Origin: Pelecanus crispus
Lineage: Eukaryota; Chordata; Aves; Pelecaniformes; Pelecanidae
NCBI RefSeq assembly: GCF_030463565.1
Contig: NC_134656.1
Coordinates: 3,644,501 to 3,708,500 of the forward strand
Length of the DNA stretch: 64,000 nt
Direction: 5' to 3'
In this document: in pieces, positions 37,260 to 51,800 of the stretch
How positions within the stretch are numbered: the first letter of the stretch is position 1
How the letters are laid out: each line of letters begins with the position of its first letter
Notes under the pieces: model-generated
What the model was told of the DNA's origin: nothing
What the model saw: the letters and a program-made list of their open reading frames with translations, nothing else
Database searches by the model: none
Translations under genes and position numbers: made by a program

Positions 37260-39724
37260 AACACTACGACTTAAGCACAAACCTAACTCCAAACTCTCCT
37301 CCTTGGAGATGCCACGGAGATGTGCGGTGAAGCCTGGACCCCCATGGGGTGGCCCTGACCCTGGTAGCGGGAGGCTCTGTGGCACGGGCTTCCCAGGCAG
37401 CGCGGATCCAGCCCACCCCTGCCGAGAACAGCAGCTGGGAAAGGGCGACAACTGATGAAAAACACGCACACAAGTACCTGTGAAATACTGATTATATTTC
37501 TATGCTTTTATAGCAACATAATACTTCATATGAGACTGGGAAACATACTTTCAAATATTTTAAGTAAGTTACCTGTACACCTACATAACCTCTTTATGGA
37601 ACAGGAATGCCTTGGTGCTGCTTACTTAAGTCCATGACTTATCAGTCCCACAGCAACATAATAAATGCCCAGAATCCCACGAGCTTTTGCTCTGGAAACA
37701 ACACACTCAGATAAAGCTCATTTTATAAACACTAGAATTGCATTGCAATATCCATATATATATATATATTTTAAGAAAAACTTCTACCTTTCATAAAGAC
37801 ATCATACATAAAATATGTCCCAAAATACATTCATGCATTTTCCCCATCTAAGATCCCTGCTTGTACCCAAAGTGTCTGTAAGCTGGGCAGGGCAATTGCT
37901 GGGCAACACCTGGAGACAGACTCATGTTTGCAGGTGGCTCCAAACCCAGGTGGAGGTTGCGAAGAAGCCTTTGGTGTTTGGGTTAGTTCCTGCGTCAGTG
38001 GGTCTAATCCTGCCTCCCTGGAAAACCAGGGCTCTCCTGCATGCTGTGCCCCATCAAAGCTGCGCCAGCTGCCCGTGTTCAAGCAGCCAAAAGCCACCCT
38101 CCATCTCACCCTTAGCACTTCTGATTTTTCCAGCAGTTACTGGAGATGCTCAAGTCTCTCCCAGCACTGGACACAGGCTGGGAAACAAGGGCTTTGGAAG
38201 TAGGAAGGTCACTACCTGGCTTTGGTGGAAGGGGATCTGTGAATGGAAGTAGCTGCTCTCTCGACTGCCATTGACCTGAAGATCGACCACGCTCCCAGCA
38301 CCGCCATCCCTGTCTGCAACAGGAATGGCTTCGCCTCCACGCTGAGGGTCGGTCCTTTGTTAATGAAGGAAACAAATGTCCATCCCGTGTCCATTTATGA
38401 AAACATACACAAAATATACAAAAACATCTACAAAGTAATTCTAAGTAGCAGCCGGCACAAAAGAAGTGCCAGTTTTGCAGCTCAGTAATGTAGGTCCTGT
38501 TCCCGTGAACACGGTTTATACAGTGTAGGACGCCAGGGGCCGGCCACAGTCCTCCCCTGGAGCTGTACCTGGATCGTGTGGCTGTGCAAATACAGGCAGA
38601 CTACGCACTAACCTTGCCTGATCTGGGTTGAGAGGGAAGCCAGACATACGCCCGTCCAAATTCCACTTTTCCCTCTCAGAAAGGTCCTGGTCAATATTGC
38701 AGGTGCACAGTCAAAGGTCATTTTGGGAATGCCACCCTCACTACTTGCAAGCAGGCCAGTTACAAGTCAGCACCCCCTTTCCACAAGGCAGTCTGTCTTT
38801 AGGGCATGCTATCCCTTAAGCTAGTGGTCTACAGCCAAACTAAATTCATTCTGACTTTTCTCATTTACCCAAACTCAATGTCTTCACAAAGCAACCCAAG
38901 AGAAGCATTGCATAGATCTGTATCTTATGTCTTCCCGCACCCAACAAACAGCGAGAAGGAAGTTCAAGTTTTGCACAGTACATTATAGAAGGCATCACCT
39001 TTAAATAACACAAGAAAAAAAAAAAATGAAGTGTCACCACGGTGTAAACCCTGCAATGAAATGAGGCAGTGAATGTACAGTGCTCGGCAGCTCTCAGGGA
39101 TGGCTGCCTGTAGTGTACTGATGAATTTGCTAGACAAATCTCCTCTCAAACCTATGAATATGAACTTGCATAATTAGATAACCTGCTCCTGAACAAAAGG
39201 AGTGATGCTATGTGTCACAGGAAGGAGGACGACACTGTCGGGTCCGTCTGCTTTGCACACAGTAGTTTAAGGGCCAGTCATCCTCTTTGCAATGCAGACT
39301 GCAGAACAGCAGGACTCTTTTCAGGCTTCAGAAGTCTCAACAGAAGTTTTGCTACAGTTGGCTTTACAATTGAGATATTAGGGACCAGACCCTCTGGTGG
39401 TTTAAACCCCACATGCTCCATTGGAGTTACTGGTGCTTATTTCCACGAGTAGAGAACGTGGTCCTTGTTTGTCACAGACACAGAATAAAGCTATGGTAGC
39501 CCTTTCTTTAAATAAAATTAAATAACTGCATATGGCATCAGCGCACAATTTTAAATGTGCTTCTGCTGTTAAGAAAATAGCAAGCACACCAGTGGTTAAT
39601 TAAATTATTTCTCTTGAACTAAAAAAGTGATAATGTTAATAGTAACTTAAAACCCCCTAGGGATCGCATAATGTCTTTTCATCGTATTTCTGAGACTGAG
39701 AAAGTCACTTCCTCGCGCACAGCG
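37260..39724 (-). other. SLCO4A1: Probable SLCO4A1 3' UTR
   Basis: Sequence between the stop codon and the first canonical poly(A) signal on the sense strand. It includes a TA-dinucleotide run (37754-37769) and several AT-rich patches. No competing gene is recognised. The 3' boundary depends on the poly(A) assignment. Confidence 0.4.
37754..37769 (+). repeat. (AT)n microsatellite
   Basis: Short alternating AT run inside the probable 3' UTR of SLCO4A1. Confidence 0.75.
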
Positions 39725-39874
39725 CTATATATCCTCTTGAGCCGTCAGGGAAGGTTTGTGTTCCTGGAGGTTACAGTTGCCATTTTCAGATGCATCCGAG
39801 TTGCCCGGAGCCAACTCTGGTGGTGGGGGTTTGTAGAGTAAATAGGCGACTATAAAGAAGGTCGTCCCAAGCAC
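39725..39874 (-). CDS. SLCO4A1: SLCO4A1 coding exon 11 (terminal)
   Basis: Codons 686-734 plus TAG. Starts [20 protein letters not shown], which completes TM12, then a cytoplasmic tail that is poorly conserved. The acceptor is CTGCAG|GTGC, phase 0. The stop codon is at 39727-39725. Confidence 0.93.
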   Translation of the reverse strand: MLGTTFFIVAYLLYKPPPPELAPGNSDASENGNCNLQEHKPSLTAQEDI

Positions 39875-42800
39875 CTGCAGCCACAAAGACATCCCATTAC
39901 TCTCTGCTCCCCCCAAAACCAGGCGCCTAGCCCTCATCTGGGATGAGATGTGCTGACCAAGCCTCGGGCAGGAGATGATGCTGAAGGCCAGCCTGGGCAG
40001 CAGACCACTGCACAGAGCCAGAGGGGGTAAAAATCTGGATTTAGCCAGCGCCACAGCAATGGGATAGTGAGAATTTGGAAAGCTGTTCAGCCCCACACCG
40101 GACACCTGGAGCACAGTGCTGTATGGACCAACACCGCCTGAGCCATTTGCTGGAAAGCTTTTGAAAGCCTCTTTATCACAGCAACTGCTAAACACCACCA
40201 TCTAAGGCAAGTGCTTGTTTGGGAGCAGTTAAAATGATGGTTTTCAGCTAATAAATAAGAAACACACAGCTAACCTCTCATTTTCTAGCAGTGACCAGGA
40301 AATAGTTTACAGCCTGGCCACAATGCCATCCCTCACCCTCACCAACACACTGTAGTTATATATTTTACTCCACTTCTAGCAAAAAATCACATCAGTAACT
40401 GTTGGAAGAAGGAGAGATATTTCATATGGTGCAACAGAAGCTGTAAGCCTAGAAAGTAATGGGAATTTAAGAGAATGACGGTGCCTGGAGCACCATCACC
40501 TGGTGAGAAGCAAATGGAGCTTTTGCCTTCCCTGAGAACATTTCTTGTGCGAAGATCTAATTTGGGGGGGGGGGGGGGGGGAGCGGGGAGCATATCAGGA
40601 CAACCCAATTTTACAAAATTCTCTCCCAGAGCAAAATGCTGTCTCCTAAAGAGCTACTTGCTTTATCAGAGAGTGAAGTTAACAGGCAGTATCACCTTGT
40701 AGACCAGTCCAGTGATGAGGGTGTATCGGCTCATGGCTGAGTTCTGGTAAACGTAGCAAGAACCTTGCTCGCCACACTGGTCCTGCCAGAGCAGGCAGGA
40801 TTTATCAATCATGGACCCAAAGGCGATGGGGCCAGGGATGCTTCCTGTGAGAAGAGAGAGTGGACCTTCAGTTTAGGCAGCACCTACGCACCAGCCTTGC
40901 AAGACGCGAGGTGCTTGCAGAAAAGCATCGGAATCTGCTGCTACTGTGATTAAGCAAACTCATCCTGCAACATCTACAGCTGTGCCCAGAGCCACAAGGT
41001 ACCCAAGATACACTGAATTTCAAGATCTGAGAGTCCAGTGGGTCTTTTGACCATCCTGACGTATATGTTGCACAAGAGCCAAGAGACAAACACAGGAGCT
41101 TCAATGCCTCTGCTCCTTTTTTCTTAAAATAAGGACACGTTGCCCAGACATGGCTCTTTGACTTCACCTGTGATGTGTTATAGAATCCTTCATTCAGTTT
41201 GCAAGCCATATGCGAAGGAATTAGATTCTTCTGAATGACAGCAAACAAGAGAAAACATCCTCCTTTCAACAGCCTGTGTCCTACCCCCTACTTTTCCAAC
41301 CCAACGCGTTTTATTCTTAGGCAAGAGCTTGGCACACGCTCCACAAAGCCAATGGACCATATCGACGCCCAAATTCACTCTGTTCCATACCTAGCGTTCG
41401 TACTACAATCCACTGGATCCCGAGTGCGAATGACCTTTGCCTGTCGGAGACACACCTGGGGAACAAAAGAGTGTTTTAAACAAAAGATTGTTTAAAAATG
41501 CTGCCAGGCTGCATGGCACCTCCCCGCCCCACAATGCCACGCACTTGGGTCCGGCACGTTTGGGACCTCCATCCGCTCTGGAGATCAAGGTTCACCCCAG
41601 TGCAACGTCCCCCCACCACTGCAGCAAACTGGGACACACACATGCATGCCCCATGTCAGAGGATAGAGTTGCCAATGCTAAAGTTTTCTTTCCCAGCTAG
41701 ACAGGGAAGGGAATTAATCCCGATGTCTCCGGGCTGCCAGTAACAAGGTGGTTCCCATCACACCTTCCCCGCGGCTTGAACCAGCAGGATAAAGCGGAGA
41801 GGCGGATTCTTGCAGCGCTGGTGGAGGACAAGGCGATCCTGTGCTTACCGCAGAGTGGCGGTCAGGGCAGGAACGCTGCTCAGGAAGGTGAAGAGGATCA
41901 CCACGAACATGAAGCACAGGAGCAGGGACTTTCTCACACAAGAGGAGGTGCATTTCCCTGCCTCTGCGCTGCCAGGGCCGGGCAGGAGGGTTTTCTCGAT
42001 GCAGCTACACTCACGATAGACCTGGGAAAGAAAGGCTGGTGGGCGCTTTGCCAAGGAGAGCACGTTGATTAGTCAAAGCTTTCAAAAGAAAGAAACTCAG
42101 GGAGGGCAGAAACCAGCTGGTTTTGCTCCCGGAGCAGAGCAAAGCAGAAATCAAGCTGCATTCTTGACACACCTCTGTTTCAAAACAGGTTATTAAATAA
42201 GAGAAATTAACTTTGCCAGGCAGTCCTTGAATGCTGAATGTCATCACTACCCTTCTTAAGCCTTTGCCTGTCTCCAGGAGCAACATGCTGGAAGGATGAG
42301 AAGGTGCACCATGTTCATTGAAGACCCAAAATAAGCATTGGGACAGGAATTAGGTGACTACCATGCTCCCTGCCTGCCTGGGTGATTTACCACAGATTTC
42401 AGCACAGTTTGACCCGGAATGAGGCAAAACCAGTTGGACACATTGAGAGAAGGAAAGCAGGGTGACCTCAGGGTACCTTCTGTCTTCATCCCAGGTGGTG
42501 CCTGAGAGCATCCATCCTGCACAGGGCTTTTATGCTCATTTGCAGCAAAACTCAAGCCTGTGGACACTTGTGCAGAGCCAGCTAAATCACTCCAAAGAAG
42601 ATGGGCCACCACCTTGTTAATACACAGTGCTTTCAGACATACCTTCTTGCCATTCCTGAGGTTTTTAGCCACTTTTTTGCACCCGGCGTGGCAGGGAGAG
42701 TAATACATAATGTCATCGCTCCCACAGACAGGGCTGTAGGTCTCCTGCAGACAGCCACACTCAGCATTGCAGGCTGCTGTCAGGTTTAGGCGGCCACCAG

Positions 42801-45800
42801 GCAAAGCACTGAGGGAAACAGAGGAGCAGTCAGTTGGGGGGGACACTGAACAGCACTTTCCAGGAGGAAACGGTCAGAGCAAGAGGAGAGGAGGGGGCGG
42901 TAGGAGATGCAGTGGATCCCCAAGTAGCATAAAGTCAGGCTTAGGAAGGGTTTCATCCCACCCAATTTTAACCATGAACAGGAATCGTGTCCTGGAGCTG
43001 TCTCTCCCACAGCTACCAAGGGAGTTTAAGTGACCAGCTCATAGGGAGACACCTCCACTTGAAGAGGAGATTCCCACTTTTAGTCCAGTTTATCCCACTG
43101 GATAGAGATGGGGACCTTGTGAAGTAAACTGAAGAGTGGAGTAGCTCACACTCTGGTGCTGCTGAAATCCCTCCCTTGCTAAAGAGGGAGCCTCTTCCAT
43201 AAAACTCCCAACTAGACACAAAAATTAGGACATCTATATTCCGGGTCTCAGTATCTGCCTGTAAGACTGACTGGACACCATCTTCCATCACCAACATATT
43301 CACAGATGGCTACCACCAGCACCATGTATTTGGGGTTATCATTCTACTCTGACCACGGCCATGCAGCACAAGACAGACAGGATGATTGTTATTACCTTCC
43401 CTCGTACATCTGGGTTACTCCTGCCATCGGCATGTTAGGGCAGTGAATAAAAAAAACGAATATAGCCAGCAGACTCGACACTGTGCAAAGTAAACACAAT
43501 TTGATGATTCCTGAACAGCGGAGTTTAAATTTATTCACAAGGAAACCTCCCAGGAATGTGCCTACCCCTCCAGCTGGCACGACCAGGTAACCTGAAAAAA
43601 AGGGAAAAAACCCCACGAGCAAGTTTAGAAATGTCAGCAACGAGTTTTCGTGTCTGAATACATTAACTGCAGAGTGTTTGCATGAGAATAACCCCTTAGT
43701 TGCTGTGTGGCTTCTTGGTGGGAGTTCAGTGGACTTTCCTACAGTAGGTGGTCCTCCGTAACAGCTCAGATAACACGGCGTGAGCCTGGTAAGGCAGCTT
43801 TTCCTATCCAGAGATCTTAAAACAGACTCTTGAGGAGAGCATCATGAGTATTGATGCTTGTTGGACACCACTTCCCCGGTCTACAATACAGCAGCTAAGT
43901 GAGGACCTTCCCAGTTTTGGGATGCTGACAAAATATGTCCCTCAGCTCAGGCATCCCTTGTTAAAGGAAACATTTAGTTAATGTTTCCTGGTAATGCACT
44001 AGAAGAAACAGACTCCAATTATTTTGCCTTCCTCTAGAGGGTAACAGATGGCTACAGAAGTGACACATTTCTTCCTGATGCCAGTAGACACAGCTCTAAA
44101 ACCACACTTGGTACAGATGTGCTGACGGGAAACAACCCTATCTAATAGCTGAAGACAATAACCGCTCTGTAAATGAACTCCAAAGTGTGTTTGTCTCCAT
44201 TCTAAATGAGCTACAGTGCTCTTGTATTTGTAGGCAAAATAGGAAAACATTGCAAAAACCTGGTTTCCTTACCAAAAAAGGTAGCAGCTTCAGAGGCACT
44301 TAAACTAAACTGAGACTCCAGGAACTTGGGTCCAAACGTGGACATTCCAGCAATGAGGGTGGCTTCAGTCGCTCCCGCTAAGCAGAGGAAGATGAAGGTG
44401 GGGTTCTTCAGAAGCAGCAGTACTGATCTGGGAAGGACAAATATACTGGAATTGAATCACTGTAGCACATTTGCATTTCAGGTCTGTCCCCTATCTTCAA
44501 GTCAGAAGGACCACACATAAGACAAGGCAGCATCCCATCACAGAGTATCTCTTCAAAAGGAAAAAAAAAACCAAAAAAACCCCAGGGAGCTAGTTGGAGT
44601 TTGAAAGAGCAGTGAGCTTCTCCACTTACGACTGTCAAGTCCTACCAGCCAAGGAAGGATGCTGAGGATACCCTCACCTCTCCCTATGTACCTGCACAGA
44701 GTAGATGTTGCTGCTTTGTGGAGATAGTCTCCACTGCAGGTGGGGATCAACAAATTTGCCCTCAAACTCTGCCTTGTCTCTCATGTGCCAACCTGCTCTG
44801 GCTCTTGTTCCTACTGGGTGTTGTCCTGACTATCTTCAGGCGCCTAACAGACATGCTTACCCTGGCCATCTTTTACAGCTCCATTGGCTACAGCCAACCA
44901 CCAAGGGAATCTGAGGAGCATCAACCAAACACCTAAAACAGGAGGGAATAATCTGGGATTCTTCTCTGTGGATCTCATGAGGGCACCAGATAGGTCTATT
45001 TATTTCATGTGCATGTTCAAAACGGGGACTGGATACCAGCAGTGTGTGTGTGTGATATAATTCACACTCGGGGTGCCCACAACTTCTATATGGATGACTT
45101 CAGTGGTAATTTTCCAACATTTAGGGTCAGGCTGAGTATTTTCCATTCCTAAATAGGGCAATACTGAGAGGACACTACTCCTCACCAAATCTCAGTCGTT
45201 TCAAGGTTTTATCAGTCCCTGATGGCAGTTATCTTGAGACCTCCAACTCAACCAAGAGCAAGGAACAAAGTTGTATTACATCCTCACATATGCACATGCT
45301 AATCATGTGCACCCATGTCCTCATAAGAATAACAATCTCTGATAACCATGGATGTTTTGCAGCTCAGGGGAAATACCAGGCAAGCCTTTCTATATGGAGG
45401 AAACACCTCCAAGACACCTTATATCCCACTGGAAAACAGAAAGCAATCTTTCTCCCACAATCTAAGCACAGTTTTACTTTAAGCTTAATGTATAAGTTGA
45501 GCAAATACATTTTATTTTCGACCCACCGGGATTTAGTAGGAGCCACAGATATGCCTGAAAAATTGCCATGTGTCATTTATATGCAGAAAGATGATCCGGC
45601 AACAATTCCATCTCCGAGACACAGAAACACCCTCGGGCACATGGGATGGTCTCAATTATCTCTCACTATCTCGGATATTGGACTAAGAGAGTTGACGCTG
45701 CTTTGCAGGGGGTGTTTTGTAATGAGCTTGAAATTCTGCCGCATGACTTTCCCCAAGCCTAGCCCAGACCAGTACCACAGATCACCCCATTTCTGAGAAA

Positions 45801-48800
45801 GGCACAAACCCATCATGCCGCAGCAATGGCAGTGACTGGGATGCCGTGGGATTCGCACTAAATTGAAAGGCACAGTCACCTACCACCTACTGCTTTGGAG
45901 GAAATGTGAAATCAGAGAAAACCTACTGTAGTACAACCGAGGGAGTGACGTGCTCAGGCTCAGCATCAGATTTATGCAACTTTACCCACATAAAGCAGAG
46001 AATTTCATTATACCAAAAGAACACAGAAGCAGCACACATTTTCACACCTTGATTACAGGGGGCTTTATACTAAGCACTGTCTAGCTGTTAGGATTAGTTT
46101 AATTTACTAATTTCCACGAATGATCTTTTTGACTGTGCTTTACTTGGAAGCACAAAGCCTAATCTCTTAGCGAGAAAACACTTGTGGACCTTGTGGCTGA
46201 TGCAGAAAATGTACAAAGCCTTCAGCTTTTTACAGTTCAAGAGAAAAAAGAGGAGTTGTCCCCTGGCACTAGCGTGACTTCATGCCTGTTGGCTAAAAGT
46301 GACAGGTTAGACTTGCAGGTAGGAAAATGCCGAGGAGCTCCTTTCAGCGCTAAGAGTAAGGATTTACTCACGTAATTCAATCTGTTTGTAGACAGAAGAT
46401 GTAGTTGTGAGGCGCTACGGCACATAAAACCTTACCAAAGTCAACACAGACCTTTTCGTTGCTATCAGTAGGACTTTAAACACACCCAGAAACCACCTAA
46501 CTCTTGAATAGTCTTCACTGTCCTCAGTTCTTGCAGCCAAAGGAATTTCAGGAGGCTCAGCGCTGCTAAGAGAAGAATCCCACCATCTATTAAAGCCTGA
46601 TCCTGCAAGTCTTCCCTGATATGGGCACATATAGGTACTCTTTCCTCATGTAATGGTCCTGCTGAGTAGGTTGGGACCACCTGTACAATCAGAGCCCGCT
46701 CCTCTGAGAAACACTTGCCTGCCCAGGACACCCCAGACTGTAACAGAGTACAGCCACAAGCTAATGAGTCATTAACCATAGATGGATATTTATGCAATCT
46801 TAGAGTGAATGGGGACTTTTCCAGCACAAAATGACACCTATTGTCACCACCACCAAGGGAACGGAGGACAGTATGTATGTCTTGCAGGAATGTAAACCAA
46901 CCTCATTTACAACATACGGAAGCTGTAGTAAAGCCACGAGACAAACTGAAGCCCCACCCTGCCACCTAATCCAAGAGGGATGAGTGAAATATTGACCGTA
47001 GCTTCTCGTGTTGAAGATCAGGGCTTGACAGACCAGTGAGTGACCCTCACAAACTCTGTCCTGTAGCTCGCTAGGACAAAGCCTCCTCTCCTGGCACAGC
47101 TCTACCTGTCTTCCGTTTGAATCCCTCTGCACTGACAGCAGGGGTTATTTCATGAGAGCAATCATATGGAACCAGAGAAAGGAAAATGCTATTTTATCAG
47201 ACTTTTGCAACCCAAGAATTAAGACAGAAGTCTCTTCAGGGCAGAGGATTAAGCTGTATGGGCTGCATTCCTGTAAGCTCCTGCTCTTAGGCAGCACTGT
47301 GAATACAGCAGTTCATTAAGCTCCTCTAGAAAGGACCTGATGGCATGGAATAGTATTTTATTTCATCAGTATTTCTGCTTATCTTTCTGAGACTCTTACT
47401 GTCCATACTGTGAGAAAATGTGTAGCATCTGATCCCTTACTAAACAAAAGCAACAGTGTCCCTTGGCCTCATTCTCCAGCCTGGTCCACATGTCCCCAAG
47501 AGTTGCATGCACAGATGTGATCTCCTCTTTAATGCAAGTTTCCAGAATAGCAACCCTTTAAGGCACTTCCCTTTTAATAATCAAAAGCAGGGAACACAAA
47601 AGTCTGTTGGGTTTTTGCTTTCAAACGAAAACCACACTAAGGTCTGGACTGATCTGAATTATTTGATACGAGTTGCCCACCTTCCCACCTTCGGGTATTT
47701 GTTCTTCAGGAACGAGGGGTGAAAGACAACAGTCCTGGAGGATGACTGCCTCCGCACCTGCTGTCAGACAGCCTTCCCTGAGAAACAGTGGGAGCTTTGC
47801 TCCAGATAAGCACAAAAAGCATCAACCACTGAATTTCATCCCTGTCTGCTACCCTGTTTGTGTTGGGTTTAATCATAACCTTATCATTATTTAAATGCAG
47901 GTTTTGAATTTAATTTCCGTGTGGAGAACAAAATGTGGCCTCGGAAAATGGCACCCAGTCAAGAATGCCATTTAATAACAGTATTGAAATCTGTTCAGCG
48001 TAATATTCTTCATAAAACTGCCTTAGCCCCTGGTAAACTTCCTATGAAGTCTCCAAGAATTTCAGACCAATGCGAGTAGTTGCATTGACGCAACACAGAG
48101 CGACTGCTGCTGAAAACTCCCGTGCTGAGCACCTGCTTCAATCCTCCTCTGCCAGCCCAAACACCACAACTAAAGTTCAGAATTGCTGGCAGCGGCACGG
48201 GGTTTGGCAACACTGAATGTTTGCCTTTGCATGGGGCAGCCATCGCGCATGGATGCAAACTCCTCCCTAAGAATGGTCCTGGGAGAAATACAAAAAAGAA
48301 AAATCCTGCCCTTATTGACTGCAAGCTCCGAAAGGAATTGATACCCAGATATCCCTGCAACATCCAGAGCTTGCACACCAGCTACACCCAAGCTGTAAGT
48401 AAAGCAGCACCTCTCCCCCTTCCCTCCATTTAAATACAACTCAACACACGCATACAAAAAAAATCAAAAAGATTTCAAAGATCCATAGCAAATGTTTCCA
48501 GGTTAAAAGACCACATTTCATTTTGGCCACTCGCTTGTTCCCACACAGGATCCCTTTAAACCGTTTCCTACCAAACCTCCTTTGGCGCGAGCGTGCTCGC
48601 CCACACTACGGAGCCAAGCAGCGGCCCTGTGATTAAGCACGCAGGGGTTAACGGAACGGAAAGCTACAGTGCAAGGTGTCTTGTTCCCTGGATTTGGAAT
48701 GGAGCTATAAAAGTCGGGGGGTTTGTTTCCTCTCTTTTCTCATTAAAAGGACAAAACAGGGATCTAACACAAGCAAAAATAGAGGAAAGGAAGACAAGCC

Positions 48801-51800
48801 CCGAGGGGGCGGAGAGGAGACAATGTTGGACAACACCCAATTGGGCCAGGTGAGGCCAGACAGGAGCAGACAGGAAGAAATAATGCCGCTGGGGAGAGGG
48901 AATGAGGTGGCAATGCCTGTGCACCTCCTGTCACCTACAGGCTGGCACGAAGCCACTCTCGGTGAAACTCAATACGTTGCATATGACTGCAGGTGGATTT
49001 TCATACGTGGATGTGAGCTTCTGAAAACCAGAGACAGGACCAGCCACGTGTCCCCTGCTCCACCATGCGACCCCCAGCACAATTTCCAGTTCAGCCCATT
49101 TGCCAAGAGCCCCCAGCTGCTGACGGGACCAGGCGCTTTGCAACCTCCTCTGTGAGGAAGTGCCATCGCTACGTTTGAAGATGGGCAAAACCTTTTAGCT
49201 AGCATCGCAGAAAGCAAGCTCAGTTTGGGGCCATTGCTCTCGCTTCTGGGGAGGACTCCCTGAACCGCAGGTGGGGGGTCGTTTTCTCACCGAGGCAGAT
49301 CTTTAACTGTTTTCCCAAAGTCTGGATCCGACGCTTTTTTGTGGCTCCCATCCTTTAGCTGATGAGCCTCCGACACCCTCATAACGATATACCGCTGGGA
49401 TCCTGAAAACGAGAGGCAAATGGGAACAAGGAGCATATGAGACATGGGATACAGATGCTACCAAAGCAGGATTTGCAGGGGGAAAACACAAGACAACCAC
49501 CTCCCTCTGCCAGCGGCTGCAAGGGAGGAGCAGGTAAACAGGCAGCTGGGAAGCCACAGGGGTGAAATCCATGTAGGAATTACAATTTAAATACTGGAAG
49601 CTCTTCCTCTACCCCTGTGTCCCCAGCTACACGCGTGCATGAGGATGGAAGCCCCAAGGCAAGCGTGAGCACCGTGCAGTCCCACACCCAATTCCCTTGA
49701 GCCACGGCGGAGCCGCGTACCTGGGAGGCGCTGGGGGTACCCCAGGATGGGGATGGAGATGAGGAGGGAGGCTGCTCCGGCCCCGAGGAAGCCGATCCAC
49801 CATGCCCCCACCCACAGCGTGTTCTCCGGGGTGATGCCGATCCTGTAAGAAACGAAGCCGAAAGGACACAAGGGAGAGAGGCGGCGGTTTGAAACGGAGC
49901 GGGAGAGCTCGGCATGCCTCTCGCTGGAGCTGGCAGGGTTGGGGGGCATAAGGGGGACGTCAGCAAAGGAAACCAAGCTCTGGCTTCTCCCACGGTGATC
50001 TGCTGGGGATGCCACGTCCACCATCCCTCCTGCCACACCAGCGCGCTGCCTGCCTTACCGGAGAGCACAACACTTAACCAGCCCCAGAAACGACATCATT
50101 TAATTGTCCTTTAATCTCTGGCTTGCACATTCACCTCTCCCCACTTCATTTGTGCTTTGGGGGTTGTTATGATCCTTGTTCCACCCGAGAGCCACCCCGT
50201 GCAAGAAAACTGGTGGAATTACCCCATTCTGTCCCCCAGAAACCTGCTCCCCCTTTTTTAACCCATTCGTCTGCCAAAGAGCCTGGAAGGAGATAAGAAT
50301 AAATTACAAATACTAGGAAGCAAGGAGGGACTAAGCACCCTGGCTGGATTACCAGAAGGATGAACAGCACTGCCGCTAGCATTGCCTCATCAGGGAACTC
50401 ATTCAAAAAATTCACCTGCTGCCTGTGGCCTCATTAGCGCAGGCAGCGCAGCGTGAGGAAGGATTTAAGCCGACAGGTTTGTCAGCAATTTTCTTCCAGT
50501 GACAGCATTAATGCGAGCCACCCTTCCAGCCTCAGCACCCCTGCAGAAACACCGCTGAACACCATGGGCACGTTTCCACCCAGCCACCAGGTCATTTCTC
50601 CAGATTATTATTATTATTATTTTTTACCCCAAAAGGAAAAATAGAGCATAAAGAAAAAGGAACAAGATTATTTTTTAGCCACTTACTCTCTGCCAATTTC
50701 AGTATAAATATTTAGAAACATTCCTCCTACCAGATAACCCGCTGCAGGCCCAAGGATTGCAGCAGTGTAGAAAACAGCTGAAAGGGAAAACAAGCTGTGT
50801 TAGACAAACAGCAGCGTTTCAGGCAGGGATGCTGCGGAGCACTGCCGGAGCGCAGCATCCCCCGCAGCCCCATCCCCTCCTGGATCCGGGACGCTCAGCC
50901 TCCGACCGCCTCGCACCCCACTCCCTAAGCCACCGAGAGGCAAAGGCAGTCTTGACAAGTCTTCATCTCACACTTATGTCCCAGGGAAACTTTTGCATCC
51001 AGCCTGGGAATTTTTATAGCATGGGGCAGGCAAAATTGGTTCAGTGGAAAACCGTATTTAGGTAGTACTGTTTTATTATTTAGCAGGGATGTAGCTGACC
51101 CCGCTGCCACACGGCGACTGCCGGCGCGATGAGCAGCGGCGTTGTCTCCCCGCTGGCAATACACAACGTCTGTGCTAAACGCGGCACCGCTGACACTTAT
51201 TTCGGTCTGCTGCCACGGAAAGATCATCAACTTACTGACGATCTCCTTGCGATCTCCTTCTCTCCCTGCACAGCCTTCTGATACAGCAGCAGGGGCAGAC
51301 TGCTAAATTTTGAACTTGCTAAAAGGTCAGCCCTTTCAGTGATTTTACCCAACAGGACTGCAAGTATTTGGCAATTGCTAAGTGATCAGCGATAACGGAG
51401 GAGAGGAGCGAGCTGAACCTCTTCCCTCGGTGAAGCTTGGCTGCGCTTTGCACCAGCAGTATCTGAGCAGCCCAGCGACTGTCCCTGCTGTGCTGTGGCA
51501 CTAAAGAGGTGACGTCCCCTTGCACGGATGGGGTTGTTTGCCAGAGATGCTAATGCCACACATGCTCTGGGGCACGCTGGAGGGCTCTCCCCAGCTGGCC
51601 CCGTGCCGGGAGCAGAAGGCACCTCCTGATCTGCCAGGACATGCGTCGCAGGAGTGAAAATACCCAGCTGCACTTACAGTTCCTGCCTGTAAATAATCAA
51701 AACATCCCCAACAGCTGCCACTTCCCTCCAATTACCACCTCGCCCATTATCAGGAACAAAAGACCGGGAGCACCTCTCGTGAAATTGCTCAGGGCGGCCT

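Noticed and set aside
45290..45796. 168-codon plus-strand frame within SLCO4A1 intron 4
   Set aside because: No family resemblance and no flanking splice or regulatory signals; length is within chance for this composition.
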